A stretch of 64,000 nucleotides of DNA from Plantago major (GCA_026545765.1 CM048840.1:46302580-46366579), one strand, 5' to 3'. Counted from the first letter of the stretch, positions 10,564 to 22,169 are shown. Numbers and translations are program-made. The notes: generated from the letters alone by a model not told the origin.

Positions 10564-12640
10564 CTAAGAACCGGGAGGAGGCGGTGGTTGTTGGTTTGCA
10601 ACGAACATCTGATGTGCTATCTCATCCATCCGGCGAGTGATACGATCTTGACTCTCTAGCAGTTAATCGATCGTTTGCTTGAGAGGATTCATCAGCTCAT
10701 TGACCTGCTCTTCTGTGTAGAAATTTCCACGTGATGAGAATGCCTGAGACACCGAGAAGCTACCACCCGTCAATGCAGGGCCCAAACTGCCGATCCCATA
10801 CACTCGACCCTTAGCATCCATCGGGTTAACTTGGAAGAATATCTGGTCTTGCTCTCGAATTGTGAGCTCATGACCATCGATCATCCTCTCCTCCATGATC
10901 CGCTCCACCTCAGTTTGCAATAGTGTAGTGCATACAAAATGAGATACAGTTTTAGGAAGATACGCTCGATATATAATATACATAAATGCAAATGTGAACC
11001 TTAACAAAGAAACGTACCCCAATTAGCTCGGCCCTAGGATCAGTCCAGATGCCATTCTTGAAGTGGTGAAGAGCAGTAGTGGGATCCCCGGCATGGAGAT
11101 GAAGAACATGCAAACAAGTAGTAAGTTGTTAGAAATGAAAGCAAAACACATATGTACAAATCATATTCCAAGTCATAAATAACATATATACTAACTGATA
11201 TCTGGCGGTATGTAACAACAGCCCGCGACCCATAATGATTCCTGGAGCTGGCCGTGCCATCTTGCACCTCAGTCAACCGGTTCGCTCTGTTCGCTTGTGT
11301 CCTCGCAAAGGATCCCTCCAGATTCTCTAAAGTGCCCACTCATCATCCCCCATGAACTTCTGCTTTACCCCAGCGGTTTTCATGTTGTTAACCATCCTCT
11401 TATAGCACTCTTCGAAAACAAGCCACAGTTGGTGAATCAGGGCATTGGGAATGAAGTAGTACTTCTACAACATTTCCGTAAGAAGTAGAAATTACACAAG
11501 GTTAATGAAAGTAGGAATTTAAAGATAAACCCAAGTACAGTGGCTAACATACCACGAAATCAGCACAACATGTTCAGTAATGGTGACTAACATATCACCC
11601 AAGTACAGTGGCTAACATACTACTCAATCAGCACAACAAGTCAAAGAACAGTGACTAATATATCACCCAAGTACAGTGGCTAACATACCACTCAAATTTT
11701 CCTAAAATTTACTAACATAATGGTGACTAACATATCACCCAAGTACAGTGGCTAACATACCACGAAATCAGCACAACAAGATCAGTAATGGTGACTAACA
11801 TATCACCCAAGTACAATGGCTAACATACCACGAAATCAACACAACAAGTTCAGTAATGGTGACTAACATATCACCCAAGTACAATGGCTAACAAACCAAT
11901 CAATCAGCACAACAAGTCAAAGAACAGTGACTAATATATCACCTAAATACAATGGCTGACATACCACTCAAATTGTCCTAAAATTTACTAACACAATTGT
12001 GACTAACACATCACCCAAGTACAGTGGCTAACATACCACGAAATCAGCACAACAAGTTCAGTAATGGTGACTAACATATCACCCAAGTACAGTGGCTAAC
12101 ATACCACGGGATAAGCATTGTAACATTTAAGCTTACCCACATCTCATCAAAGTAATGGTGCTTCAACCGGTCCGGGAGTGTAGACCACTTCTCGCCTCCT
12201 TCACCCGGCTTCTCCCTCCTGAGCCTTATAATCTTAACAAGAGTTTCGCTAGCACCCTGTGGCCAAAGCCTGTTATAAATGAGACAGACATTAAACAAAC
12301 ATTCTTAGTAAATTCATTTAACATTTTTTAATTATCTGAAGTTATGTTCTAGAAATGCATAAAACTTACTTCTTCCCGTTCGGGAACAACACCGGCTTCC
12401 CATTCCAAGTAGCACCGGGTGTCAGAACAATTTAGGGACACCCATCAGAGGATAAGTCACCAAACATGGGTGACGTCCCCATGCTCGAGCCAGTGGGAGT
12501 CTCAGGAACCTGTGACTGGCTGCTCCTGCCAATATCATAGCCGTCCGAAGGGCTACCCACTGCACTGCCCATACCAGAACCACCACCAGTAGCACTAGAC
12601 ACCGGAGGACGGTATGTGGACCTCTTCTGCCGCGGAATCT
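10564..12640 (-). pseudogene. TnpA-like protein of the CACTA element (PF03004-type, plant transposase Ptta/En/Spm), multi-exon
   Basis: Six coding blocks on the minus strand are separated by GT-AG introns. Block 1 (about 12640-12370) follows an acceptor TTTTGCAG and is serine/glycine-rich; it holds TPGATWNGKPVLFPNGKK. Block 2 (12271-12136) holds LWPQGASETLVKIIRLRR and WSTLPDRLKHHYFDEMW. Block 3 (about 11480-11340) holds FIPNALIHQLWLVFEECYKR. Block 4 (about 11330-11210) holds SFARTQANRANRL and HYGSRAVVTYRQ. Block 5 (about 11095-11020) holds PTTALHHFKNGIWTDPRAEL. Block 6 (about 10920-10564) holds MEERMIDGHELTIREQDQIF and ends in a proline-rich tail. The family is the plant DNA-binding TnpA partner, which acts on the subterminal repeats. 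In-frame TAA codons (near 12432 and 10667) and a frameshift around 11335 make it a pseudogene. Confidence 0.75.
11529..12114. repeat. Minisatellite inside a TnpA intron, about 68 bp x 8.5
   Basis: Nine units of about 68-72 bp, each starting ACCCAAGTACAGTGGCTAAC and ending near GTGACTAACATATC. Three variants (a, ending TTCAGTAATG; b, TCAAAGAACA; c, AATTTACTAACA) follow in the order a b c a a b c a, then a partial unit, so there is a higher-order pattern. It fills most of the intron between TnpA blocks 2 and 3. Confidence 0.85.
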
Positions 12641-12812
12641 GCAAAAGCATACAACAAGTGTTAGTAAGAAAGACGAGATGAATTGGCAGGTAAAACATAT
12701 ACAATAGACACGTAATAAAGCATATATAACAAGTGTTAGTAAGAAAGATGAGATTAATTGGCATGCATGTAAACATATACATTTAACACGTCAAGAAGAC
12801 TAAAAAGTTGAG

Positions 12813-13508
12813 TTAATCAAGAACCACCAGTATACACATACCCTCATCCTCCTCGCCCGTGGTTAAGTCTACATATTGGTCTTCGTGCAGCTTAATGTAC
12901 TCATCAGGAGCATGTACAACATTTCTCGCTGTTTCATCCACAACCTCTTCTTGGTACGAGTTGGTAATTGAGTCGTCCTTCTGAACGTACTCTACTCTGG
13001 AGCGGGCCCCTATATGTATCGCAGCCAACCAGTCTACCTTGTCACGTTTCAGGCTGGGATATTCAATGAATAACACTTGGCATGCTTGAGTAGCCAAGAT
13101 AAACGGTTCGTACTTACGGTGCCTCCTCCTATGGTTAATGTCTACCATCTCATACTGCTCGTGCTTCCTCATACCAGCTAGAGTAGGATCATACCAGTCA
13201 ACATCAAACAGAAAGGTTCTTTTCAAAGGCAAACCGGGATATTCAAGCCGCACGATTCGCTTCAGCTTCCCGTAGAAATCATACAAATCAGATAGATCTT
13301 GCCCACTGACACACACCCCTGAATTGCTTGTGGCCATGCTCATGTTAGACTCAACCGTGTGGAACCTAAGGCCATTAACTATGTACGATGAGAATGTGGA
13401 GAACTTTCTGTCTGGTCCCTCCGCTAGAGCTACTAAGTAAGGAGATGTGATGTTGTTGACAAGATATCGGACGTACTCCTTGAACCATGGTGGAAATTCT
13501 GTTTCCAA
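12813..13508 (-). pseudogene. CACTA transposase C-terminal part (DUF4216-like)
   Basis: A 231-codon frame with FPPWFKEYVRYL, DLYDFYGKLKRIVRLEYPGL, FLFDVDWYDP and EPFILATQACQVLFIEYPSL matches the DUF4216 region found at the C-terminus of plant CACTA transposases. It probably starts upstream of 13508 in an exon continuous with the DUF4218 part; the methionine at 13508 is not a gene start. It ends in an acidic stretch (VDLTTGEEDEG). Part of TnpD; cellular place of action would be the nucleus. The following intron leads towards the TnpA region. Confidence 0.75.
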
Positions 13509-13665
13509 CTTCGCTTCAAGTTGTCACTCAATCTCATCATCTGCCAATATTGGATTCTTCTCCAGACAACGCTCTTTGAACTCCCTGTGGACATGATTGA
13601 TATGCATGATTAGTTAGCTAGTAGTTAGATATTTAAATTCATGAAGGCCTTAGTAAGAAAGCTAC

Positions 13666-14244
13666 TCACCCATCAAATTTCACCATAAATTCATCAACTT
13701 CAGTACAGTTCGAGAGGACATAAAACTGGACTGCCAACGTTTCCCTATCATCCAGCCATGATGTATTTTTCTTCCCCATAGATCTCCCTGAGACCCAAAA
13801 AACAAAAATACCATCATCATCATCCTCTTGAACTTCGAATGTGTCTGCGTTTCGAGACGGCCTAGATGCCTTTGTGGGAACGTGGTCTCCAAAGTAATAG
13901 GAGCAGAAGGTTGCAGCTTCCTCTCGCACGTATGCATTGGCCATCGATCCCTCAGGCCTACCTTTGTTGCTGACATACCTCTTCAATTTTCCCAAGTACC
14001 TGCAATGCATATATATATTTGGGTAATATAATGTGACTTTGGAAAATTCAGACATCTGAAGTGAATGATTATCTTTTTATATTACACACCTCTCGAATGG
14101 ATACATCCATCGATACTGAACCAGTCCAGCAAGCCTCGCTTCGTGTGGGAGGTGAACCGGCAAGTGCTCCATAGAATCAAAGAAGCTCGGTGGGAGGATA
14201 CTCGGGCTTGCACAGAATCAATGGTATGTTGCTTTCAAGGTTTG
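13666..14244 (-). pseudogene. CACTA transposase part (DUF4218-like) with intron
   Basis: The family signature runs from CTRVVDDQVLANLESNIPL (just upstream, near 14270) through DSMEHLPVHLPHEARL (another frame) to RWMYPFER, then across a 90-bp intron (14000-14089, GTGTGTAA...TGCAG) to YLGKLKRYVSNKGRPEGSMA and ATFCSYYFGDHVP. The splice joins the frame exactly within FER-YLGK, as expected for this family. A frameshift near 14190 breaks the upstream part. The next exon (DUF4216) follows after a short gap. Confidence 0.75.
14000..14089 (-). other. Conserved intron in the CACTA transposase
   Basis: On the minus strand the donor is GAGAG/GTGTGTAA and the acceptor TGCATTGCAG/GTACTTGG. Splicing keeps the DUF4218 frame open. 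Confidence 0.7.
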
Positions 14245-15790
14245 CTAACACTTGATCGTCAACCACCCTTGTGCATAAATTCCTAAAAGATAGCAAACTT
14301 CGGTGAGAGCGATCCATACAGGTTTAGGTAGCAGTTCTCGAAATGCAACCGGGAGAAACCGCTCCATAAACACATGATAATCGTGGCTCTTCATCCCATA
14401 CATCTTCGTCTTCTTCAAATCCACACACCGCCCCAACTCTGAGGCATAATTGTCGGGGAACTTCAATCCCCTAACCCAATCAAACAGTTTGTTCCTAGAT
14501 TCAGTATCAATCATGTAGCATGCCTTGGGCCACTGCCCCTTCTCATTCCGTGTTGTCAACTCAGGCCTTTTACACCATGTATCCAACTTGGCTCTAGATT
14601 TAACGTGATCCTTTGTTTTTCCGGGAATGTTGCAAATCGTGTTGAAGCAATTCTCGAACACATTCTTCTCAATGTGCATGAAATCCAACATGTGACATAT
14701 AAGAAGACTGCTCCAATAAGGCAAGTCCCAGAAGATGCTTCTCTTCTTCCATCCACATTTGTTCTCAATTTTCTTGTTATGCTTCTCCCACCCAAGTTCA
14801 GTCACTTTCATAAGACCCAGCCTATCAATCTCCGCAAGTATCTGTGCACCAGTAAGTTGTCTCGGGGGGCCTTTATTCTCTACTTTGTTTTTCAAGAGTT
14901 GAGTCTTGTTCTTCCTGAACGGATGGTTCCTTGGTAGAAACCTACGATGACAGTCAAACCAAGATTCCTTCCCGCTCTCCTTCAGTCTAAATGCATCAGT
15001 GTTCTCCAAACAATGTGGACAAGAATGAAAACCCACGGTTTTCCTTCCAGATAGCATGGAGTATGCAAGAAAATTACTCACGGTCCACAGTAGTGCTGCT
15101 CTCAAGGTAAAGTTCCTCTTCGTTGACACATCATATGCAGGGATACCATTTTCCCACAACTTAATCAGCTCCTTGATTAGGGGTTGCAAGAACACATCCA
15201 GCTTATGTCCTGGATCAGCTGGCCCGGGCACTAACGCAGTCAAGAACATGAACGGTTCCTTCATGCACTCACCAGGGTCAGGTTGTACGGTGTCAGCATG
15301 ACTGGCCAACAAGAGTACTTCCGGTCACTTCCAAATGGGTTAAAACCATCCGTACAAAGCCCCAAACGTACATTTCTAGACTCGGCTGCAAACTCCGGAT
15401 ATGTCTTGTCGAACTCTTTCCATGCTGGTGAGTCTGATGGGTGCTCCATTCTACCCACTACATCCGCCTCCCTTACTCTCTCCTTGTGCCACTGCATTTT
15501 ATTAGCACAAGCACTTGAAGCGTACAACCTCTTCAAACGAGGTGCTAGAGGGAAGTACCACATTTTCTTATGTGGGAGATTTTTCTTCTGGTGTTTCATT
15601 GAAGCCCCCTACTTCTAACGTTTGTAGCGGTCCTTACCACAAAACTTGCACTTCAGTAGATCTACATCCTCCCCCTATAGATCATGCACATATCCGGACA
15701 ACAGTCTATGGTTACCTTAGGCAACCCCAACCCCCGCATCTTTTTCTTCGCTTGGTAAAAGTTGGTGGGTACTAGGTTTAGTTGTGGCAA
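14245..15790 (-). pseudogene. CACTA transposase core (transposase family tnp2, TnpD-like), frameshifted
   Basis: Leftwards: FYQAKKKMRGLGLPKVTID and CCPDMCMIYRG (15770-15670), then KCKFCGKDRYK, WYFPLAPRLKRLYAS, RMEHPSDSPAWKEFDKTYPE and LCTDGFNPFG (15600-15300), then ECMKEPFMFLTALVPGPADP, LLWTVSNFLAYSMLSGRKT, CPHC, HRRFLPRNHPFRKNK, DLPYWSSLLICHMLDFMHIE and KNVFENCFNTI (15270-14600). These are the tnp2 landmarks, including the FMHIEKNV block near the end of the core. The domain has the normal order and length but the frame changes at about 15670 and 15290. In intact elements this protein cuts and joins the CACTA ends in the nucleus. Confidence 0.9.
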
Positions 15791-15803
15791 CACTCGATAC
15801 TTG

Positions 15804-16406
15804 TTATGCGGTGTTATTGAAGCTCACTTCAGATTGGCCACCCTCAGCCGTACAACTCATTAACCGAGACAACAAAGACAACTCGGTGTGCTTCTTACAC
15901 CCGGGCCAAATCGGCTTCTTTGATGATTCCAACAAGTCAAAGAACACCTGATCCTCGGGATTCGGTGGCTCCTCCACATCCCGGTCGGTGTCCATGAACT
16001 CTGGACCCGCAACATCATGCACCATTTGCTCAATCCTCTCATGATCAGGATTAGCATCAGATGTAGACGTATTTTGAGTACTACCGATCACATTTTGCTT
16101 CCTTCTTTTACGCTTAGGAATACTCCCATAATCTATGAACGGTATTGATTCCTCACCATGATAACACCATACCTCATACTTAGCTACGAACCCCTTACGT
16201 TTCAAGTGCTCGACTACCGTTCTAGGAGGCAAAAATTGCCTATTCCTACATTTGTTCGCATTGCAAGGGCACTTCATCATCCCCCGACTCAAACAAGTAG
16301 TCTGTGTAAGTGCAAAAGCAATGAAGGCTTCAACCCCTTCCACAAAACAAGATTCAATTCTACCATTAACAGAGCGACGGTACATCCATGAATGATCGGG
16401 ATTCAT
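15804..16406 (-). pseudogene. CACTA transposase N-terminal part (transposase-associated domain)
   Basis: The ATG at 16406 opens MNPDHSWMYRRSVNGRIESC, the classic start of TnpD-type proteins. It is followed by FVEGVEAFIAFALTQ, MKCPCNANKCRNRQFLPPRT and LKRKGFVAKYEVWCYHGE, i.e. the cysteine-containing transposase-associated domain (PF13963-like). A basic stretch (PKRKRRKQ) could be a nuclear signal. The later part (PGCKKHTELSLLSRLM) leads into the tnp2 region but loses frame near 15804. I treat it as the first exon of the same damaged gene as the tnp2 core. Confidence 0.8.
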
Positions 16407-16429
16407 AATTCAACAATTAACCTGCGTCT

Positions 16430-17160
16430 CAATTTATTAGATTTATAACATGTATATCATTACGTATTTAGTTTCATTACAATTACAATTACATTCTTAA
16501 TTAGGATACGTTAAGAATTGGTAATGAATTACATGCATTTTACGATTGCAATTCAATTTTGTAGTAGTTAAACTTCCATATATATATCTATTAACATTAC
16601 AAATTGTAGATGAAAATATTAGTAATTGTTTTTATGTTAATACTCCAAAATTATATTAAAATCACCAAAATCACCAAATTGTCTCCAAACACACAATTAA
16701 ATCTTCATAATCCTAGTACGTATACGAAAATAGCTAAGTAAATACCCTACATACTTACAATCATATTAGCATGATACTAACAATCCAATTTCACAATAAA
16801 TATATCAATTGCACATGTCAAAGCTAAACCAATACGTAATAAAAGCTAAATTATCTACTACATACTTACTATAAACATACAATTGTTCAAACTAGTCGAA
16901 ATTAACAAAACTCCCAAATTTAAAAAAGTAAGGGTTTTAGCCAAAATACCTTCAATTCAGGAGAAAATAGCGGATGAAAGTTGAAATTGATGGACAACCC
17001 GAGCTCCTTGTCCCACGAGCTTCGAAATGAGTACAAGATTGGCAGGATTGGTGGATTATTGGCCGGAATTGGAAGTGGGAGGAAATGGCTTCGAAGAAGG
17101 GAGGAGAAGAAGAAGAATGAAAATGGAGGAGAAGAAGGGAAGTCCCGTGTTTTTCTGTGA
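16430..17160. other. AT-rich 5' region of the CACTA element
   Basis: AT-rich sequence between the transposase start and the right subterminal repeats. No coding frame is supported. The stretch near 17030-17150 is purine-rich on the plus strand (GAAGAAGGGAGGAGAAG). The promoter of the transposase would lie here, but no convincing TATA box was singled out. Confidence 0.5.
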
Positions 17161-17162
17161 GG

Positions 17163-17410
17163 TTTAGGGACGGATAGCCTATCCGTCTCTGACTCCCTTT
17201 TTTTTTAAGTTTTTTCTTTTTATTTTCTTTGCAGTCGACTATTTTAGGGACGGATATTTTTATCCGTCCCTAAAATAGAGACGGATAACTAATCCGTCCC
17301 TACTTAGGGACGGACCAGAGATGGATTAGGGACGGATAGGCCTATCCGTCCCTAATCCGTCTCTATATCCGCTGATTCGTCCCTATTTATCCGTCTCTAA
17401 ATTCGTCTAT
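17163..17410. repeat. Right subterminal repeat region of the CACTA element
   Basis: Dense AGGGACGGATA and inverse copies, for example AGGGACGGATAGGCCTATCC near 17330. Same motif as at the left end. Confidence 0.85.
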
Positions 17411-17435
17411 CAAACCGGTTATTCTTGTAGTGAAG

Positions 17436-18920
17436 AGAATTCTTTTCTTCTTCAAAAGTTTCGGCTCCAGCTCGGACCACATGAAATTATCTTTTGCAGA
17501 GATCAAGTTCTCTTCTGAGATATTCCAGATCTCTGATTTCTTCCTCATCACTCTTATAGTCTACGAATTGAGAAATGTTGGTTACCTTGTCAGCCATTAG
17601 GCAAGGCTCAATGTTGGAGCAATCTGGATAGATCTCCTCAGCAACCCCACATAATTCCCTTTTCTTTTGACCAAAGTCAATCAATTCATGAGTGATGCCA
17701 CATAATTCTGGTGAATGTAATTTGGAGTCATCTGAGTCTTCTTCCTCAGATTCTGACTCAATATAAAGAGCATCCAGTTGGATTTGAATCTTTTTCCTTT
17801 CTTCAGTGAGCATAGCTCTCTGACCTCTCTTGAAGTTTCTTCTATCTTTCTTGTCACCTGTCTTTAGCCTATTGAAAACATGGCAGTCTCTTTTAAAATG
17901 ACTAGGTTTTTGGCGATAGAAATAGATATCGTTTCCGATTTTTGCTTCCTCAATACTAGATGCTTGCTGAGCCGGCTTGTTCAGAGAGCTTGACAGCTGC
18001 ATATTTTTGTACTGGTGATAGTTTGAGCCTAGATGCTTTTTCAGCTTCTCTTTGGCTTTTCTTCTCTCAATCTCCCGACTGACATATTTTCTAATTTGCT
18101 TCACAGCAAGGTCATCTTCCTCAGTCATTTCTTTGGTATCCTTCTTTTCAGAAGTACCTTGTGTTACTAAAGTAACATTGTGAACTTTCTCGGCAATCAT
18201 TTGTTCTCTCTGAGTAGTTTCATAGTTGACAGTAGCTAAGTGACAAAAGAGTTCTACTGGAGTGATATTTGGCATTCCTTGGTTGAAATAAAATTACTGA
18301 GTATGTTCCCAGTTTTGATTCAAGCTTCTCACGATAGTCTTAACCTTTTTAGAGTTAGAGTAACTCTCACTTTCACCAAGTGCAGCCATATCACTCATCA
18401 GTGTTGTAAACCGGAAATCTAGTTCTTCAAGAGTCTCTGTGGGACCTTGTAAGTTTTGGAATGTGAGCTTCAAAACTTCGAACTTATTTTCCTTTGTTTT
18501 CTCAGTACCGGCACAGATTTCTTCAATCAGTTGCCAGGCCACTTTCGCCAATTTTACACCCCACAGTTTACACTGTATGTGCTCTGGAGTGGAACGTATG
18601 ATGATATTACGAGCCTGACCATCCAGTCCATTTCTCTTGGCATCTTCCGATGTCCAGAACTCTCTGCGCTTTGGCTCATAAACAACTTGACTGGTAGGTC
18701 TTCCACTGGTTGACGCATCTGTCTGTGAGGAGCCATCACTTGGTTCTCTATCTCTACAATTAGAAACCTCCATGACCTGCTTGAGTTGTTGAATGACTAT
18801 GGGGCCATTCTTTATTATGTTGATCATTTCGTCACTAATGGCTTCTAGGTGGAGCATCATGTTGTTCTTCCATTTCTCATAGTTCTCTGGCTTAAGAATT
18901 GGAGCGTCACTTAAAGACAT
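17436..18920 (-). pseudogene. Copia gag (element D), N-terminal part
   Basis: Starts at ATG 18920 (MSLSDAPILKPENYEKWKNN), about 100 bases after the primer site. The gag core of the UBN2/copia type is visible: RNIIIRSTPEHIQCKL, AKVAWQLIEEICAGTEK and FRFTTLMSDMAALGESESYS. One in-frame TAA (18291-18293) interrupts it, then the same frame continues for 262 codons to a second TAA near 17484. Near 17920 a degenerate zinc knuckle reads YFYRQKPSHFKRDC, with tyrosine at the usual cysteine positions. An acidic run (ESESEEEDSDD) follows. Beyond the CACTA insertion the frame continues into the coiled-coil segment at 10013. Gag would form the particle shell in the cytoplasm. Confidence 0.85.
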
Positions 18921-19020
18921 CCTGCAACAATCACACTCAACAAAAAAATCAAGTGTAGGTGAAAAACAGCTAACGAACACTTATTTGGGATCTAGGTTCA
19001 GTGCAGAAGGCTTGGGAACC

Positions 19021-19036
19021 TCCCGCTCTGATACCA
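19021..19036 (-). other. Primer binding site of element D (initiator tRNA-Met type)
   Basis: On the minus strand it reads TGGTATCAGAGCGGGA, the standard copia site complementary to the 3' end of initiator tRNA-Met, directly inside the 5' LTR. It fixes the orientation of D. Confidence 0.9.
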
Positions 19037-19038
19037 CT

Positions 19039-20674
19039 TGTTGGTCCAGATAACGGCAAAGGAAAAGACTAGAGGGGGGGGGGGGGGTGAATAGTCTTTT
19101 ACAACTTTTGTCGATAAACACAATTTCTCAGATATATGTGAAGATATCTGATACTTAATTTCAGAGAGTGGAACACTTTTTGTGATAAGTACACGTGCTC
19201 AGTAGATTAAAAGTGTGTAAGTACTTAACAAGATGACTAAAGCAAGGTAAATGCAGTAAGTAAATAACACACCAAATTATAGTGGTATTTGAAGGTGGCG
19301 TAATCCTTCAACTAATCCACTTCGGCCTTTCTCAGACCTAGAATCAATTAAGACAGATAATTGAGTTCACCTTACAAATATCTTCTCTCGATTCTTAATT
19401 ACACTAGGATCCCAACCAAGTGTTCCCCCTGAGTTATTCTCCGGCTCCCAGCCAAGTACTTTCTATACTCAGAAACCTTTGAGTTGTTCCTTAGTTTCCC
19501 AAATTAAGTACTTCCTATGCTCAGTAACCTTAGAGTTATTCCTTAGTTTCCCAAACTAAGTACTTTTTGTACTCAACGCCATTTAAGGTGTTGGTTAAGA
19601 TGGTTTTTCAGGCGAGTAGTCTTAATAACTTTTTCAGTTATGTAGAAATACTCTATAGAACAAAAATCACTTAACACACTTCACAATGTGTGGTGATATG
19701 TTCTTTACTGACCCAAGTCTATATTAAATGTTCTGGAGAATGAAACTCAGATACTTGATCTTTTGATTCAACTCCTTCACAGATAGCAAGGCTTGTTAAG
19801 GATCAGGACACTTAGAACTTTCGTACTACTTAGAATTCAAGAGCTTAGTCGCAACTGTAAGCTAGAGAGTAAGTAGGCAGAAGGCTTGTATGCTTGAGAG
19901 AAAGATACCACTAGTTGTATTATCAGAGAAGCTTGGTATTTTCAGTGTAAGTTCAAGGTGTAGTGTGTCTTTCAAGCATTCTAAGTGGTGATATTTATAG
20001 TTGAATTTGAAGCCGTTTGAATAGTATCCGTTAGGTTCTATTCAAATTCAAACTATTGATATCTGAAAATAGTACTGCAGAAGACCTTGTCTCTTTTTAG
20101 AGATTTCCTCTTTTGTTTAGATGTCTCTGTCTGCGCATTTATTGCATTGTACTATTTTTGTCCTGCAATGCCAACGGAACTATGCACACTTTCTGAAGCA
20201 TTGCATGTCCCTTTCCAGAGACCTTCACATCTCCAGATACCTGTTGAAACATTGTTTCCCAGAAACATAGTTTTATCCATGGTATCTGAGTGTGGGTTTC
20301 TGTGGGCACTTTTCCTTGTTCAGAAACCTTGTGTTCTCAGATATCTTTTGCAAAACTTATTTATTGAAAAACACTTGTTTCTTCAAGATATCTGGACATA
20401 GGTATCTGATGACCTTCGTCTTCAGCAATCTTGTGCAGTCTTCAAATCTTCAAATTTGTTGAACTCTTCTGCCGGATGCCTTCTTCTTGGTCTTCTTAAA
20501 AGATATAAAAATTACATTCAGAGACCTAACATCCTATACACGATTTGCTAGACTATCATACTTAGTGATTTTCCTCTTTTATAGTGTTCAAGTGAACCAA
20601 GAGTACTAACCCCCTTTTTCAGCTAAGATAAGTCATTAAGTTGCTGATCAAAATCTAAACAGATATTCCTAACA
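19039..20674 (-). repeat. 5' LTR of element D
   Basis: A 1636-bp LTR; minus strand starts TGTTAGGAATATCTG and ends TCTGGACCAACA. TATAAATA is at 19999-19992 in the sense of the element. It contains a G run of 14 (19074-19087). The same LTR family, in opposite orientation and truncated, is at 32374-32409 plus 60700-61145 (element G). Confidence 0.85.
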
Positions 20675-20699
20675 GTAAGCATCAGTCACTACGGCCAGC

Positions 20700-20761
20700 G
20701 GTTACAAGTGTAACCTAATGTTCTTATAGGTGTACTTCAAAATCATTACCTCGCGGTAATG
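20700..20761 (-). other. Two-hairpin RNA module, element F copy
   Basis: In element sense: CATTACC-GCGA-GGTAATG (20761-20744), a 7-bp stem with a GNRA loop, then GGTTAC-ACTT-GTAACC (20715-20700). Same order and spacing as in C; analogous to H, I and K. Confidence 0.55.
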
Positions 20762-21139
20762 TTATGCAATCCTTCTCCCTATAGTCAAGGCACAAATCAA
20801 AATAGTACTCAGGTTGGCTAAGTAAGTAAATCAGGTATGATAATATAAAGAGGAGGGAAAGGCCAAGTATCACTAGAAGATAACAAGGTAGAATAAATAG
20901 GGTACTTCAGGGTGACATATCCTTTCGGACACCGAGCTCCTTCCTTCGACTTCGTCTTCTCGTACTGATAAATCTTCAGCTTCTCTTCTATCATCGTGAC
21001 CACTACATCGGTTGCTTCACACATAGACTACTTGCTCCTTTATTTTTTCTCTTTTTTTTCTTTTTGGCATACTATTTTTTGCAGTCGTTTTTTCTGACTG
21101 GTATGCTTTTGGTTGGCCATCAATGGGCTCTTTACTCTC

Positions 21140-21300
21140 TCCATTTTTTGGGTAGTGTCTATTTTACCGAATTCCGCACTTTTGTGTGTGCTAGTTTGTT
21201 ATACATGCCATCAATCCTCATGGACATGTAGCTTTCTAGGGCCACGACGGTATGTGGGTAGTATCTATAACATGCCAAACACGAAAACGGTGGTAACAAG
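21140..21300 (-). other. Conserved 3' non-coding block, element F copy
   Basis: About 160 bp shared with H, I and K. In element sense it holds an ACATACCG..CGTGG hairpin, CATGTCC, TGATGGCATGTATA and hairpin CACAC-AAAA-GTGCG (21188-21175), followed by CGGTAAAA. No frame is shared by the four copies. Confidence 0.6.
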
Positions 21301-21359
21301 GACCATAGATCCACTCCGCAACTTTTGTACCTTCGCTTTTTTCGGTACTTTATTTTTCT

Positions 21360-22160
21360 ATTTTTTCTGGAGCAAGAGCTAGTAATTTTTAGCACCAGAA
21401 ATAAACAGTAGAGCCAACAAGGTTACCTTTCAATGATGATCATCTTCCACTTCTCCCCCAAACCAATTTCTCGAACTGGGGTCAGGGTTTTCTTCTCTTC
21501 TTTCCCCAAAACCAGTTCTCGATCATGATCAAAACATGATTCTTCTCCATTCTTTGGAACTCCTTGCTTCATTTCTTCGTTCAAGCTCGGTGGTAGGTTG
21601 CTGTCACCGCTTAAATAAACCAGTTCTCGATCATGATCAAAAGGCTTCCAGCGACATTAGTGAAATGTATATAAAAAGGATTCAGAAAGGTGAGTACCAC
21701 TAATCATATTCATGCTGCTGACAAATAAAGACTCAAAGGTAGCAGTGTTCATACGGGTTCACACAGGACTTCAATTAGAGTAGCAAGTAGACTTACTCAT
21801 CAAAGTAGCATGGGTCGAATTCGGTCAGAACATATATTCAGCAAGCAGCAAAGCAGGAAAACAAATCCACCGCCCCTCATCCTAGTTAGGCTCATACTCG
21901 GTACTCTCCCACAGATCAAAACAATTTTCAGCAAGTAGAAGACCTTCGACGTAACATATGAAAATAGAACTAGTACTAAAACATAAATTAAACTACAAGT
22001 TATTAAGTGCAAGTATTTTAAAGTTATTACAGACCGAGTAATTTAACAAGTAGCAATCAAATTCCTCCCCCAAACCTATCTAAGAGAAGATAGGAAAACT
22101 AGGAAAGTAAAGAGAAAAAAAGAAAAGATACTCCCCTCTCGGTGCCGCTTCTCCAATCCA
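21360..22160 (-). other. 3' non-coding region of element F
   Basis: No supported gene. It contains two polypurine-like tracts (in sense GGTTTGGGGGAG at 21464-21452 and AGGTTTGGGGGAGG at 22077-22064) about 600 bp apart. Confidence 0.5.
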
Positions 22161-22169
22161 GATGGTGCT

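Larger units (their letters stand above)
10017..17432 (-). mobile_element. Element E: CACTA (En/Spm, CMC) DNA transposon
   Basis: A 7416-bp element begins CACTACAAAAAAATCC and ends with the complement of CACTACAAGAATAACCGG, flanked by a 3-bp AAG duplication (10014-10016, 17433-17435). Both ends carry dense subterminal repeats. On the minus strand it encodes a TnpD-type transposase (associated domain, tnp2 core, DUF4218, DUF4216) and a TnpA-like protein (PF03004-type). Cut-and-paste movement would need both. Splice sites are well preserved but stops and frameshifts make it very probably non-autonomous now. Confidence 0.95.
8356..20674 (-). mobile_element. Element D: SIRE-like Ty1/copia retrotransposon, 5' half
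   Basis: Minus-strand element with 5' LTR (19039-20674), primer site (19021-19036), long gag (18920 leftwards) and protease / pre-integrase segment, ending in a chimeric junction at about 8356. A CACTA element splits its gag. The long gag with a coiled-coil tail suits SIRE-like copia elements. GTAAG follows the LTR at 20675, and the homologous place in C also reads GTAAG, so D appears to have inserted in the 3' region of an F-type element. No reverse transcriptase remains. Confidence 0.75.

Noticed and set aside
19074-19087. Run of 14 G in the D LTR and of 15 G at 2810-2824 as possible G-quadruplex signals
   Set aside because: Single homopolymers of uncertain length; not shared by related LTR copies and likely affected by sequencing error.
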